Assembly: GCF_000185905.1 (NCBI RefSeq)
Contig: NC_014923.1
Location: 5,107,501-5,171,500 of the forward strand
Reading direction: 5' to 3'
From: Mesorhizobium ciceri biovar biserrulae WSM1271
Lineage (GTDB): Bacteria; Pseudomonadota; Alphaproteobacteria; Rhizobiales; Rhizobiaceae
DNA length: 64,000 bases
A program made the translations under genes and the position numbers. Numbering within the stretch: position 1 is the stretch's first letter; each line of letters begins with the position of its first letter. Shown in pieces: positions 45,031 to 53,985 of this stretch. The notes beneath the pieces are model-generated. The model was not told where the DNA came from, ran no database searches, and saw only the letters and a program-made list of their open reading frames with translations.

Positions 45031-45774
45031 TCAGAGCAGAGGGTCGATGATGGCCGACATTTCCTCAATCGACATCGCCCCCTTGTAGGTCTTACCGTTG
45101 ATGAAGAAGGTCGGTGTCGAGTCGACCTTGAATTCATTGGCGCCGCGCTTCTGGACCGATCTCACATCGTCCAGAAGTTTCTGGTCCGTCAAGCAGGCCT
45201 CGAAGGACTCCTGTGTAAAACCGGCGAGCTTCGAGATTTGCAGCAGCGCATCCTTGGTATTCTGGACGCCAACCCAGTTCGCCTGCTGCCGGAACAGGAC
45301 GTCGACCATGGGGTAATAGTTATCCTTGGCGCAGCGCGCCAGCATAAAACCGGCTTCGGCGCTCGGGTCGAACGGGAATTCGCGCAGGATGTAGCGAACC
45401 TTGCCGGTGTCGATGTACTTGGTCTTCAGGTCCGGAAAGGTGGTCTCGGCGAAATGCGCGCAATGCGGGCAGGTCATCGAGGCGTATTCGACGATGGTGA
45501 CCTTGGCGTCGTCCTTGCCAAGCTGCTTGTCGGGCAGCGCGCCCGGCTTCATCAGTTCCGTCATGTCCACGGTGCCCTGGGCTTCCGGCGCGGTGGCGGC
45601 GGCCGGCGTGGCCGGCTTTGCGGGAGCGGCCGGCTCAGCGGGCTTCACATTCGCAGCCTTCGCCTCCTCGCCAGAGTCGCTGCAGGCCGCGAGCAGGGCC
45701 ACCGCCGGAATGGCGGCCAGCGAAGACAGGACGTTTCTGCGAGACAAGCTTTGGCCAAACGGGGGACGGTTCAT
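45031..45774 (-). CDS. DsbA family thiol-disulfide oxidoreductase, Tat/lipoprotein signal
   Basis: The 247-residue thioredoxin-fold protein has CPHC in EYASMTCPHCAHFAE as the redox site and a cis-Pro region DSTPTFFINGK. The N-terminus carries SLSRRNVLSSLAAIP followed by ALLAAC, which is both a twin-arginine motif and a lipobox, so it may be a Tat-exported lipoprotein. A proline/alanine-rich linker separates the signal from the domain. The ATG at 45774 with AGGTGA upstream is chosen over a GTG at 45783. It likely oxidises or isomerises periplasmic protein thiols. Confidence 0.9.
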   Translation of the reverse strand: MNRPPFGQSLSRRNVLSSLAAIPAVALLAACSDSGEEAKAANVKPAEPAAPAKPATPAAATAPEAQGTVDMTELMKPGALPDKQLGKDDAKVTIVEYASMTCPHCAHFAETTFPDLKTKYIDTGKVRYILREFPFDPSAEAGFMLARCAKDNYYPMVDVLFRQQANWVGVQNTKDALLQISKLAGFTQESFEACLTDQKLLDDVRSVQKRGANEFKVDSTPTFFINGKTYKGAMSIEEMSAIIDPLL

Positions 45775-45937
45775 ACGAATCACCTGACAAGGGTTGGATT
45801 TTGCAATGCAAAGACACGAAAAGGCGAGAGTTGGCGCGAATTAAGGCATCTCGATCCCCAATCCAATCGCGAAACCTGACAAGGGCGATCACGAATGCGA
45901 GATATAGACGACGAATCCATGACTTTCTTCAAGACGC

Positions 45938-46438
45938 CTATGATTTTCTCTCCCCAATAATGGTCGCGCCAAGTTTCTCCAGCGAGGCGCGCAGTCCTTC
46001 ATTATCGACCAGGCCGACAGTCCCCGACAATTTCGTCTTCTCAGCCGCGGTCAGCGGTCTCAGGGCCGGTCTGCGCTTTCCTTTGTCGGCTGTCACCGGC
46101 TTCTGCAGGATCCTGATGCGGTTGATGGCGGTGAAGCCGAGGAAGGCGTTGACCCGGTTGATGATCTCGCCCGTCTCGTGCTGCAGATGAAGTGCCGCCA
46201 TGCCTTCGCAGGCAATGACCAGCACGGCCGGCTCGAACGGATCGTCCTCATGCATACGGCGCGGCCACTGGATTTTTTCGGGGCGCGAGTGGCTGGCCAG
46301 CCGTGGGCCGGCGATCTCGTCCCATGACTGGACGAGGCCGATCGAAATGCCGGCCCGCTTGCGCAGCACCGGATCGAGGATCCTGGTCGCGAGATCGCTG
46401 ACCGGGACGGGATTGCCGTAGGGCGTTCTCCCTGCCAT
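45938..46438 (-). CDS. DUF721 (DciA-like) protein
   Basis: The 166-residue protein matches DUF721: VLRKRAGISIGLVQSWDEIA and the segment ILVIACEGMAALHLQHETGE-type block (here VLVIACEGMAALHLQHE) with EIINRVNAFLG. Some DUF721 members are DciA, a loader of the replicative helicase. Its position between mutY and smc fits a replication or repair role. The ATG at 46438 gives the natural start; the upstream extension overlaps mutY antisense. It is divergent from mutY with a 53-base gap. Confidence 0.8.
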   Translation of the reverse strand: MAGRTPYGNPVPVSDLATRILDPVLRKRAGISIGLVQSWDEIAGPRLASHSRPEKIQWPRRMHEDDPFEPAVLVIACEGMAALHLQHETGEIINRVNAFLGFTAINRIRILQKPVTADKGKRRPALRPLTAAEKTKLSGTVGLVDNEGLRASLEKLGATIIGERKS

Positions 46439-46491
46439 GTACGTCCTCCAGCGACGACCCAGCAGATACCGGCCAGGCCAATACAAGATCA

Positions 46492-47697
46492 ATGGCACCA
46501 GCAGACCAGACCCGCAAGACCGCATCCTGGGATAGTGGCAAAGCCACATCCGCAGATAGCAGCATAGCTGCATCTGGAGATAGCAGCACAGCTGCATCCG
46601 GTGTCAGCGACGATATCGCATCCCGCCTGCTCGGCTGGTATGATGTGCATCACCGTGAATTGCCGTGGCGCATCACGCCCCGTGAGCATGCACGCGGCGT
46701 GCGGCCTGATCCCTACCGCATCTGGCTCTCCGAGGTCATGCTGCAGCAGACCACCGTCGAAGCAGTGAAGGCCTATTTCCGGATTTTCGTCGAGAAATGG
46801 CCCGATGTCGAGGCGCTGGCCGCGACGCCAGCGGAGGACGTGATGAAGGCCTGGGCCGGGCTCGGCTACTACTCCCGCGCCCGCAATCTCAAGGCCTGTG
46901 CCGATCTTGTGGCTGCGCGTGGCGGCCGGTTTCCCGACACGGAGACTGGTTTGAGAGAATTGCCCGGCATCGGCGCCTATACGTCGGCGGCCATCACGGC
47001 GATTGCCTTCGACCGCCCCGCCGCGGTTGTCGACGGCAATGTCGAACGTGTCATCTCCCGGCTGTTTTCGATCACAACCCCGCTCAGCGAAGCCAAGCCC
47101 GAGATCCGCGCCCATGTCGAGCGCATGGTGCCCGGGATAAGGCCTGGCGACTTCGCCCAGGCGATGATGGATCTCGGCGCCACCATCTGTACGCCACGCC
47201 GGCCACGCTGCATGCTGTGCCCGCTGCGCGAAGACTGCGACGCGGTCGTTTCAGGCGATCCCGAGCACTTCCCGGTGCGCCTGCCCAAGGCCGACAAGCC
47301 GCAGCGGCACGGCGCGGCCTTTGTCGCCGTACGGGCCGACGGCGCCATCCTTCTGCGCAAACGGGCCGAGAAGGGCTTGCTCGGCGGCATGACCGAGGTG
47401 CCGACGACAGGCTGGACCGCGCGGATCGATGGGGCAACCACGCAAGCGGCCGCGCCGTTTCCCGCCGACTGGCGGCATGCGGGCCGCATTGCGCATGTCT
47501 TCACGCATTTCGCTCTCGAACTCGAAGTCTTTCACGCTCACATCAAAGGTGATGCGCCAGACGGGCATTTCTGGTCGCTCGCTCACGAGATTTCCGGCGA
47601 GGCGCTGCCGACTGTCATGAAAAAGGCAATCGAGGCTGCGATACCCGGCGCGACGAAAAAGCCGTCGCCACACAGTGCAAAGAGGCCCCATGACTGA
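46492..47697 (+). CDS. mutY: A/G-specific adenine glycosylase MutY
   Basis: MutY removes adenine mispaired with 8-oxoguanine. The 401-residue protein has the HhH-GPD domain (MLQQTTVEAVKAYF, LPGIGAYTSAAI, VVDGNVERVISR with the catalytic Asp), the 4Fe-4S cluster CTPRRPRCMLCPLREDC, and a C-terminal MutT-like domain. The N-terminus is extended by about 40 residues containing three 8-residue repeats, absent from typical MutY. Its 3' end overlaps the HAD gene by 8 bases. Confidence 0.95.
   Translation: MAPADQTRKTASWDSGKATSADSSIAASGDSSTAASGVSDDIASRLLGWYDVHHRELPWRITPREHARGVRPDPYRIWLSEVMLQQTTVEAVKAYFRIFVEKWPDVEALAATPAEDVMKAWAGLGYYSRARNLKACADLVAARGGRFPDTETGLRELPGIGAYTSAAITAIAFDRPAAVVDGNVERVISRLFSITTPLSEAKPEIRAHVERMVPGIRPGDFAQAMMDLGATICTPRRPRCMLCPLREDCDAVVSGDPEHFPVRLPKADKPQRHGAAFVAVRADGAILLRKRAEKGLLGGMTEVPTTGWTARIDGATTQAAAPFPADWRHAGRIAHVFTHFALELEVFHAHIKGDAPDGHFWSLAHEISGEALPTVMKKAIEAAIPGATKKPSPHSAKRPHD
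46531..46602 (+). repeat. Three 24-bp in-frame tandem repeats at the start of mutY
   Basis: Units at 46531, 46555 and 46579 encode DSGKATSA, DSSIAASG and DSSTAASG. Units two and three differ at only a few bases. They add a low-complexity Ser/Ala tail before the catalytic domain. Confidence 0.8.
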
Positions 47698-48301
47698 AAT
47701 ACGCCACATCGTTTTCGATATCGGCCGCGTGCTGATCCACTACGATCCCAACATTCCGTTCAGCCGCCTCATTCCGGATGCCGAAGAGAGAAAGTGGTTT
47801 TTCGACAATGTCTGCACGCATGATTGGAACATCGAGCAGGATCGCGGCCGGACCTGGGAAGAGGCCGAGGCGCTGCTGATCGCGGACCATCCCGATCACG
47901 CGGAAAACATCCGCGGTTTCCGCCGCCACTGGCACGAGATGGTGCCGCATGCCTATGAGGACAGCGTCGCCATCATGGTCGGTCTGATCGAGAGCGGCCA
48001 CGACGTGACCATGCTGACCAATTTCGCCAGCGACACGCTGGCCGAGGCCCGCGAGCGCTTCGATTTCCTCAATCGTCCGCGCGGCGTGACGGTGTCGGCC
48101 GATATTCGCCAGATCAAGCCCGACCGAGCCATCTACGATCACCACGTCGCCGCATTCGGCCTCGAACCGGCCGCGACGCTGTTCATCGATGACAGCCAGA
48201 AGAATGTCGACGGCGCCAAGGCGGCAGGCTGGCAATCGGTGCTGTTCACCGACGCAAGGACGCTTCAAGCAGACCTTGAACGTCTCGGAATCAAGGCCTG
48301 A
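47690..48301 (+). CDS. HAD family hydrolase (HAD-IA type)
   Basis: The 203-residue protein has motif I as HIVFDIGRVLIHYDP, so the second Asp of the usual DxD is replaced by Gly-Arg, as in the YihX / epoxide-hydrolase-like subgroup (DxGxVL). Motif II is TMLTNFAS, motif III the Lys in RQIKPDRAIYDHH and motif IV LFIDDSQKNVDGAKAAG. The ATG at 47690 overlaps mutY, so the two are likely coupled. The substrate is an unknown phosphate ester or haloacid. Confidence 0.85.
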   Translation: MTEIRHIVFDIGRVLIHYDPNIPFSRLIPDAEERKWFFDNVCTHDWNIEQDRGRTWEEAEALLIADHPDHAENIRGFRRHWHEMVPHAYEDSVAIMVGLIESGHDVTMLTNFASDTLAEARERFDFLNRPRGVTVSADIRQIKPDRAIYDHHVAAFGLEPAATLFIDDSQKNVDGAKAAGWQSVLFTDARTLQADLERLGIKA

Positions 48302-48328
48302 TTTGAATCGCTTCGCGCGATCCGTTGA

Positions 48329-48345
48329 GCCTTTGAATCAAAGGC
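48329..48345. terminator. Hairpin between convergent HAD and ccrM genes
   Basis: A perfect 7-bp stem GCCTTTG/CAAAGGC with an AAT loop lies in the 66-base gap between convergent genes. Its placement suggests a bidirectional terminator. Confidence 0.55.
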
Positions 48346-48367
48346 ATTCGAAGCAATTGGCAGGGGC

Positions 48368-49501
48368 TCAGGCCCCTGCCCGCTCCATGCCGAGCCGCGC
48401 GATGCGGCGAAGCTCGTCGATCGGGGTCAGGCCACCGCTGCGCTCATAATGCCAGAAGGTCCAGCCGTTGCAGGCATCCAGCCCCTGCACTTCGGCGCCG
48501 ACCTTGTGGATCGAACCGGCGCTGTCGCCGATCGCCACCGTGCCGTCGGCCCGCACCTTGGCCGCCCAGCGCTTCTTGGCATCGTAGAGCGTCGCACCCG
48601 GCATCATCAGGCCGGTGTCGATCAGGCTGACGAAGGCAACGCGCGGCTCGGCGCGCTTGCCCGTGAGAACGGTGAGATCGGCACCATCCAGCGGCCGCAC
48701 CGCGTCGATGCGCTCGTTGGCGGCGTCGATGTAGGCCTGCTCGCGCTCGATGCCGACGAAATGGCGGCCGAGGCGCTTGGCCACCGCGCCGGTGGTGCCG
48801 GAGCCGAAGAACGGATCGAGCACGATGTCGCCCGGTTTGGTCGAGGCCATCATGATGCGGGCAAGCAGCGCTTCCGGCTTCTGCGTCGGGTGCAGCTTGT
48901 CGCCATTGTCGTTCTTCAGCCGCTCGCCGCCGGTGCAGATCGGAAACAGCCAGTCGGAGCGCATCTGGATATCGTCGTTGGACGCCTTCATGGCTTCGTA
49001 GTTGAAGGTGTAACCCTTGCCCTTCTGGTCGCGCGTGGCCCAGATCATCGTCTCATGCGCGTTCTGGAAGCGGCGGCCGCGGAAATTCGGCATTGGGTTG
49101 GTCTTGCGCCAGACGACGTCGTTGAGGATCCAGAAGCCGAGATCCTGCATCTTGGCGCCGACACGGAAGATGTTGTGATAGGAGCCGATGACCCAGATGG
49201 TGCCGTTGGGCTTCAGCACCCGGCGCGCCGCCAGCAGCCAGGCACGCGTGAAAGCATCATAGGCCTCGAAACTCTCGAACTGGTCCCAATCGTCGTCAAC
49301 GGCGTCGACCTTCGACTGATCAGGGCGGTGCAGGTCGCCGTCGAGCTGCAGATTGTAGGGCGGATCGGCGAAGATGACGTCGATCGATTTTTCGGGCAGC
49401 CGGTCTAGCGCGGCGACGCAGTCGCCCTTGAGGATCGTGTCCAGCCATTCGGATTGCTGGGGAGCGTGGGAAAGCTCGTCGAGAAGACGCACGGCAGACA
49501 T
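48368..49501 (-). CDS. ccrM: Cell-cycle DNA adenine methyltransferase CcrM (GANTC)
   Basis: The 377-residue beta-class N6-adenine methyltransferase has catalytic DPPY in FADPPYNLQLDGDLHRP, followed later by the SAM motif DPFFGSGTTGAVA. The order and the C-terminal extension (with GWTFWHYER near the end) are those of CcrM from alphaproteobacteria, which methylates GANTC. CcrM is normally made late in S phase under CtrA control. The ATG at 49501 is chosen; a TTG at 49513 is also in frame. Confidence 0.95.
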   Translation of the reverse strand: MSAVRLLDELSHAPQQSEWLDTILKGDCVAALDRLPEKSIDVIFADPPYNLQLDGDLHRPDQSKVDAVDDDWDQFESFEAYDAFTRAWLLAARRVLKPNGTIWVIGSYHNIFRVGAKMQDLGFWILNDVVWRKTNPMPNFRGRRFQNAHETMIWATRDQKGKGYTFNYEAMKASNDDIQMRSDWLFPICTGGERLKNDNGDKLHPTQKPEALLARIMMASTKPGDIVLDPFFGSGTTGAVAKRLGRHFVGIEREQAYIDAANERIDAVRPLDGADLTVLTGKRAEPRVAFVSLIDTGLMMPGATLYDAKKRWAAKVRADGTVAIGDSAGSIHKVGAEVQGLDACNGWTFWHYERSGGLTPIDELRRIARLGMERAGA

Positions 49502-49540
49502 TCTGACACCCAAGGCACGCGTTACTGTTTACTCCTGGTT

Positions 49541-49548
49541 ATGGTTAC
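49541..49548 (-). promoter_or_regulatory. Possible CtrA half-site upstream of ccrM
   Basis: On the ccrM coding strand the bases read GTAACCAT about 40 bases before the ATG, one base from the CtrA half-site TTAACCAT. No second half-site at standard spacing and no GANTC were seen within about 100 bases upstream of the ccrM start. Confidence 0.25.
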
Positions 49549-49676
49549 CGATCAGCGTAAATATTCCGTGAAGGCAAGGGACTGGTGTGGCGAATTTGCG
49601 AAGGCGGCCCTGTTGGTGTATGCCGCGCCGCCTGAGCCTTCCGAGGCCACTTCGCCCTCCCATTGTCCGGATCACC

Positions 49677-50363
49677 ATGCCCCAGCCAGACCTTGTCATC
49701 TTCGATTGCGACGGCGTGCTCGTCGATTCCGAGATCATCGCCGCCCGCGTCGACGCCGAGCTTTTGACCTTGGCCGGATACGAGATATCGGCTGAGGAGA
49801 TTTCGGAGAGCTATGCCGGCCTGACCTTCAAGGACATCATGCTGCGGGTCGAGGAAAAGTCCCGCATTCCCTTCCAAGCCTCTCTGATCGACAGGGAGGA
49901 ACAATTGGTCGACCGCAAACTGCGCAGTGACGTCCGCGCCATCGATGGCGCGCGCGAGGCCGTTGCCGCGGTAACCGTGCCGCGCTGCGTCTGCTCGAAT
50001 TCACGCTCCGAGAGGATCGAATTCATGCTGGAAAAGGTGCATCTTCTGCCGTTTTTCACCGACCGGATTTTTTCGGCGATGGAAACACCGACCGCGAAAA
50101 CGAAACCGGCGCCGGACGTGTTCCTGTTCGCGGCGGAGAAACTCAACGCCAACCCGGCGAACACTTTCGTCATCGAGGATTCCGTGCACGGCGTCCACGG
50201 CGCAAGGGCGGCGGGCATGCGGGTGATCGGCTTCACCGGCGCGGGACACAGTTATCCCGGCCATGCCGACGCGCTCACCGAGGCCGGCGCCGAAACGGTG
50301 ATCCGCCGCTGGGCAGAGTTGAAAAGCGTGATCGCCGCGCTGTCGGAGTGGTCGGACGCCTGA
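49677..50363 (+). CDS. HAD family phosphatase (beta-phosphoglucomutase-like)
   Basis: The 228-residue protein has motif I LVIFDCDGVLVDSE with both Asp residues, motif II CVCSNSRSERI, motif III Lys in TKPAPDVFLFAA and motif IV FVIEDSVHGVHGARAAGM. A helical cap follows motif I (subfamily IA). These features fit sugar-phosphate phosphatases or phosphomutases. The ATG at 49677 is chosen over upstream extensions. It is divergent from ccrM across about 175 bases. Confidence 0.88.
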   Translation: MPQPDLVIFDCDGVLVDSEIIAARVDAELLTLAGYEISAEEISESYAGLTFKDIMLRVEEKSRIPFQASLIDREEQLVDRKLRSDVRAIDGAREAVAAVTVPRCVCSNSRSERIEFMLEKVHLLPFFTDRIFSAMETPTAKTKPAPDVFLFAAEKLNANPANTFVIEDSVHGVHGARAAGMRVIGFTGAGHSYPGHADALTEAGAETVIRRWAELKSVIAALSEWSDA

Positions 50364-50405
50364 GAAGCGTGCGCCGCGACGCACGCCTCATGCAACTGCC
50401 GAGAC

Positions 50406-51137
50406 CTAGTTCGTCGCGGCAGCCCTCTTGCGGCGGGTCTTCTTCGACTTGTTGGCCGTTGCCTGATGCGCGGTTTCGTCATAGCCGGCAAAGGCCTGAT
50501 AATCCTGGGCCGTCGGCTCGGGCACGACGACATTGGAATCGGTGAAGACGAACTGCGTGGCAACGGAAGGATCGGTGACCTGGACCTGATACTGGTGGAG
50601 CTGCGAATAGAGGACCTGGGTGCCGTGCATCACCGCCGTTCGGATCGGCATGGTGATCGTGCCTGGAGAAAACTTCGGTCCGGGGACAATCTTGCCGGCG
50701 ACCGCAATCTTCATCGCCAACTGGCCGTTGGCACGGCTGCAGTCGCGTGTCACGTCGCTGACCGACGCCTGGTAGATGATATTGGCCGAATCGTCGGGCG
50801 GCGTTGCAGCAGCGGCGTCAGCCTCGGCCTGGGCCGCGGCATCCTGCGCGGCATCGCCGGTCTTCTTGATCCTGGGCTTGGGCTTCTGAGCTTCCCTGGA
50901 ATAGGTGTTGAAGAAGGCCGTGCCGTCGCGCACGGTCACCCTGGGACAATAGGCCTGCAACTGGCTGGCCAGGATCTTGGGATCCTGCGGCGGCGGTGGC
51001 GCCGTCGGGTCCTCCTTCTTGCCGATGCCGAGGTTCAGGATGCCATTGTCGCCCGATTGGCAGCCGGCGGCGGCAAGCATAAAGCCGGTGAGCGCAAGAC
51101 CCGCCAAAAAGCGACCACTGAATGTACGAAACGCCAT
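50406..51137 (-). CDS. Putative lipoprotein of unknown function
   Basis: The 243-residue protein starts RTFSGRFLAGLALTGFM then LAAAGC, a clear lipobox. The mature protein has a proline-rich stretch, an Ala/Asp-rich low-complexity segment, and a C-terminal domain (IIYQASVSDVTRDC and a VAGKIVPGPKFSPGTI region) ending in a basic KSKKTRRKRAAA tail. The start at 51137 is fixed by the signal. It is divergent from thrC. It looks like an outer-membrane or periplasmic lipoprotein; no known domain is recognised. Confidence 0.7.
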   Translation of the reverse strand: MAFRTFSGRFLAGLALTGFMLAAAGCQSGDNGILNLGIGKKEDPTAPPPPQDPKILASQLQAYCPRVTVRDGTAFFNTYSREAQKPKPRIKKTGDAAQDAAAQAEADAAAATPPDDSANIIYQASVSDVTRDCSRANGQLAMKIAVAGKIVPGPKFSPGTITMPIRTAVMHGTQVLYSQLHQYQVQVTDPSVATQFVFTDSNVVVPEPTAQDYQAFAGYDETAHQATANKSKKTRRKRAAATN

Positions 51138-51265
51138 GAAACTGCACTTCCCTCTCGCAAAGCTGGTGACGTATATCAACCGCGCGGCAAAAATGCGACT
51201 GAGCCAGTGCAGAATTAACCACCTTGCGGTGGACGGAAAAAGCCAGGCAGTAACGGAATTGTGAC

Positions 51266-52663
51266 ATGCACTATGTGAGTACCCGCGGGGAAGCCCCCGT
51301 TCTTGGATTTTCCGACGCCGTGCTGGCTGGGCTGGCGCGCGACGGCGGGCTCTACGTGCCGCGCGAGTGGCCACAGTTTTCCGCCGCCGAGATCCGCGCC
51401 ATGCGCGACCTTGCCTATCCCGACCTTGCCATCCGCGTGCTGTCGCCGTTCCTTGGCGGCGAAATCCCGGCGCCCGTCTTCGAGCGGCTGGTCCGCGAAG
51501 CCTATGCCACCTTCCGCCACGAGGCCGTCTGCCCGCTGGTGCAGACCGGCCCCAACACCTTCGTCCTGGAACTCTTCCACGGGCCGACGCTCGCCTTCAA
51601 GGACGTGGCGATGCAGCTTCTGGCCCGGCTGATGGACCATGTGCTTGCCGAACGCGACCAGCACGCCACCATCGTCGGCGCCACCTCGGGCGATACCGGC
51701 GGGGCGGCCATCGATGCCTTTGCCGGTCGCAGCCGGACCGACATCTTCATCCTTTTCCCGCATGGCCGCGTCTCGCCGGTGCAGCAGCGGCAAATGACGA
51801 CGTCGACGGCTGCAAACGTCCATGCGCTGGCGATCGAAGGCAATTTCGACGATTGCCAGGGCCTGCTCAAGGACATGTTCAACGATCACGGCTTTCGCGA
51901 CCGGGTGGCGCTTTCGGGCGTCAATTCGATCAATTGGGCCCGCATCATGGCCCAGATCGTCTATTATTTCTCCTCGGCGCTGTCGCTCGGCGCGCCGGAC
52001 AGGCCGGTTTCCTTCACCGTGCCGACCGGCAATTTCGGCGATATCTTTGCCGGCTATGCCGCCAAGAAGATGGGCTTGCCGATCGATCGGCTGGTCATTG
52101 CCACCAATGACAACGACATCCTGGCGCGCACTTTTTCGACCGGCGAATACCGCACCAAGGGCGTCTTTGCGACCACGTCGCCGTCGATGGATATCCAGGT
52201 GTCGTCGAATTTCGAACGCTTGCTGTTCGAGGCCTCCGGCCGTGACGCCGCGACCGTGCGGCGCTACATGGACGGCCTGAAGCAGTCCGGTGCTTTCACC
52301 ATCGAACCCCACCAAATTGCCGGGATGCGGTCCGAATTCGACGCCGGCCGCGCTGATATGGACGAGGTCGCCGCCACCATCCGCTCGACGCTCGCGACCA
52401 GCAACTATCTGCTCGATCCGCACACTGCGGCAGCCGTGCATGTCGCCGCAGGCAAGGCGTCAGGCGCCGTGCCGATGGTGGTGCTGGGTACAGCGCACCC
52501 GGCAAAATTCCCGGCCGCCGTCGAAGCCGCCAGCGGCGTGTCGCCCGCACTGCCCGCGTGGCTAGGTGGGTTGATGACATCGGAGGAAAAATACACGGTA
52601 CTTCCATCCGACCTGAAAATGGTGGAAGATTACGTCGGCCGCCGCGCGCGGGCGGCGCGTTAG
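51266..52663 (+). CDS. thrC: Threonine synthase
   Basis: This PLP enzyme converts O-phosphohomoserine to threonine. The 465-residue protein starts HYVSTRGEAPVLGFSDA, has the PLP-binding Lys in GPTLAFKDVAMQ, a phosphate-binding GATSGDTGGAAIDAF and TGNFGDIFAGY, all as in class 2 threonine synthases. The homoserine kinase gene thrB is 8 kb away in the same window. It is followed 14 bases later by an M16 peptidase gene, the usual rhizobial order. Confidence 0.97.
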   Translation: MHYVSTRGEAPVLGFSDAVLAGLARDGGLYVPREWPQFSAAEIRAMRDLAYPDLAIRVLSPFLGGEIPAPVFERLVREAYATFRHEAVCPLVQTGPNTFVLELFHGPTLAFKDVAMQLLARLMDHVLAERDQHATIVGATSGDTGGAAIDAFAGRSRTDIFILFPHGRVSPVQQRQMTTSTAANVHALAIEGNFDDCQGLLKDMFNDHGFRDRVALSGVNSINWARIMAQIVYYFSSALSLGAPDRPVSFTVPTGNFGDIFAGYAAKKMGLPIDRLVIATNDNDILARTFSTGEYRTKGVFATTSPSMDIQVSSNFERLLFEASGRDAATVRRYMDGLKQSGAFTIEPHQIAGMRSEFDAGRADMDEVAATIRSTLATSNYLLDPHTAAAVHVAAGKASGAVPMVVLGTAHPAKFPAAVEAASGVSPALPAWLGGLMTSEEKYTVLPSDLKMVEDYVGRRARAAR

Positions 52664-52677
52664 GGAGTAGTAGCCAT

Positions 52678-53970
52678 ATGGGTGTTGAGGTAAGCCGTCT
52701 GTCGAACGGCCTGACAGTCGCCACCGAAACCCTTCAAAGCATCGAATCGGTTGCCCTTGGTGCCTGGGTCAAGTCGGGTGCCCGCAATGAACGTGACGAC
52801 GAGCATGGCATGGCCCATCTGCTCGAGCACATGGCGTTCAAGGGCACGAAAAGGCGGAGCGCCTTCGAAATCGCCTCGGAGATCGAGGACGTCGGCGGCG
52901 AAATCAACGCCGCCACCAGCGTCGAGACCACCTCCTACTATGCCAGGGTGCTCTCCGACGACGTGCCGCTGGCCGTCGACATTCTTGCCGACATCCTGCA
53001 GGAGTCCGAATTCGACCCGCAGGAACTCGAACGCGAACAGCATGTGATCCTGCAGGAGATCGGCGCCGCGCACGACACGCCCGACGACATCGTCTTCGAC
53101 CGTTTCACGGAAACCGCCTATCGCCATCAGACGATTGGGCGCTCCATTCTCGGCACGCCCGAAACGGTCAAGTCCTTCACCTCGAAACAACTTCACGACT
53201 TCATAGAGCGGCAATATGGCGCCGAGCGCATGGTGATTGTCGCCGCCGGCGACATCAAGCATGACAATTTCGTGCGCGAGGTCGAAAAGCAGCTCGGCGG
53301 CTTCCGCAGCAAGGCCGACAGCACCATCCCGCAATATGCGCAATATGTCGGCGGCGATTTTCGCGAGGACCGCGACCTGATGGACGCGCAGATCGTGCTG
53401 GGGTTCGAAGGCCGGGCCTATCATGTGCGCGACTTCTACGCCTCGCAGGTGCTGTCGATGATCCTCGGCGGCGGCATGTCGTCGCGCCTGTTCCAGGAGG
53501 TCCGCGAGAAGCGCGGCCTGTGTTACTCGGTCTATGCCTTCCATTGGGGCTTTTCCGACACCGGCGTCTTCGGCGTCCATGCAGCGACCGGCCAGAGCGA
53601 CATCGCCGAACTGGTGCCTGTCATCATCGACGAACTGCAGAAGGCCGGTGAGAAGATCCTGCAGGAAGAACTCGACCGGGCGCGCGCCCAATATCGCGCC
53701 GGACTGATCATGTCAGCCGAAAGCCCGGCCAGCCGCGCTTCGCAGATCGCACGGCAACTGCTTCTGTTCGGCCGGCCGATCGCCAAGGAGGAACTGATGG
53801 AACGGCTGTCGGCGCTGACGATCGAGCGGCTGACCGATCTATCGTCGCGTTTGTTCTCGACCAAGCCGACGCTTACCGCTGTCGGGCCTGTGGGCACACT
53901 GGCGCCCTACGAGGCGATTCTCGAATCGCTCGCGGGCACGCAGACCGCGGCCCGCAAGCTCGCCGTCTAA
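52678..53970 (+). CDS. M16 family zinc metallopeptidase (mitochondrial processing peptidase-like)
   Basis: The 430-residue protein has the inverted zinc motif HLLEHMAFKGT (HxxEH) near residue 50 and the downstream Glu in ELEREQHVILQEI. The C-terminal half, with a GGGMSSRLFQEVREKRGL segment, matches the M16 inactive domain. It resembles the beta subunit of mitochondrial processing peptidase. The ATG at 52678 has AGGGAG upstream; longer frames overlap thrC and are rejected. It probably degrades or trims peptides in the cytoplasm. Confidence 0.93.
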   Translation: MGVEVSRLSNGLTVATETLQSIESVALGAWVKSGARNERDDEHGMAHLLEHMAFKGTKRRSAFEIASEIEDVGGEINAATSVETTSYYARVLSDDVPLAVDILADILQESEFDPQELEREQHVILQEIGAAHDTPDDIVFDRFTETAYRHQTIGRSILGTPETVKSFTSKQLHDFIERQYGAERMVIVAAGDIKHDNFVREVEKQLGGFRSKADSTIPQYAQYVGGDFREDRDLMDAQIVLGFEGRAYHVRDFYASQVLSMILGGGMSSRLFQEVREKRGLCYSVYAFHWGFSDTGVFGVHAATGQSDIAELVPVIIDELQKAGEKILQEELDRARAQYRAGLIMSAESPASRASQIARQLLLFGRPIAKEELMERLSALTIERLTDLSSRLFSTKPTLTAVGPVGTLAPYEAILESLAGTQTAARKLAV

Positions 53971-53985
53971 GCCCCTCAAAGCGCC

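Noticed and set aside
43810..45879. 689-codon plus-strand open frame opposite smc and the DsbA-like gene
   Set aside because: It runs antisense to two well-supported genes and owes its length to their GC-rich codon pattern; it has no recognisable motif.
51215..52441. 408-codon minus-strand frame opposite thrC
   Set aside because: It is a coding shadow of threonine synthase.
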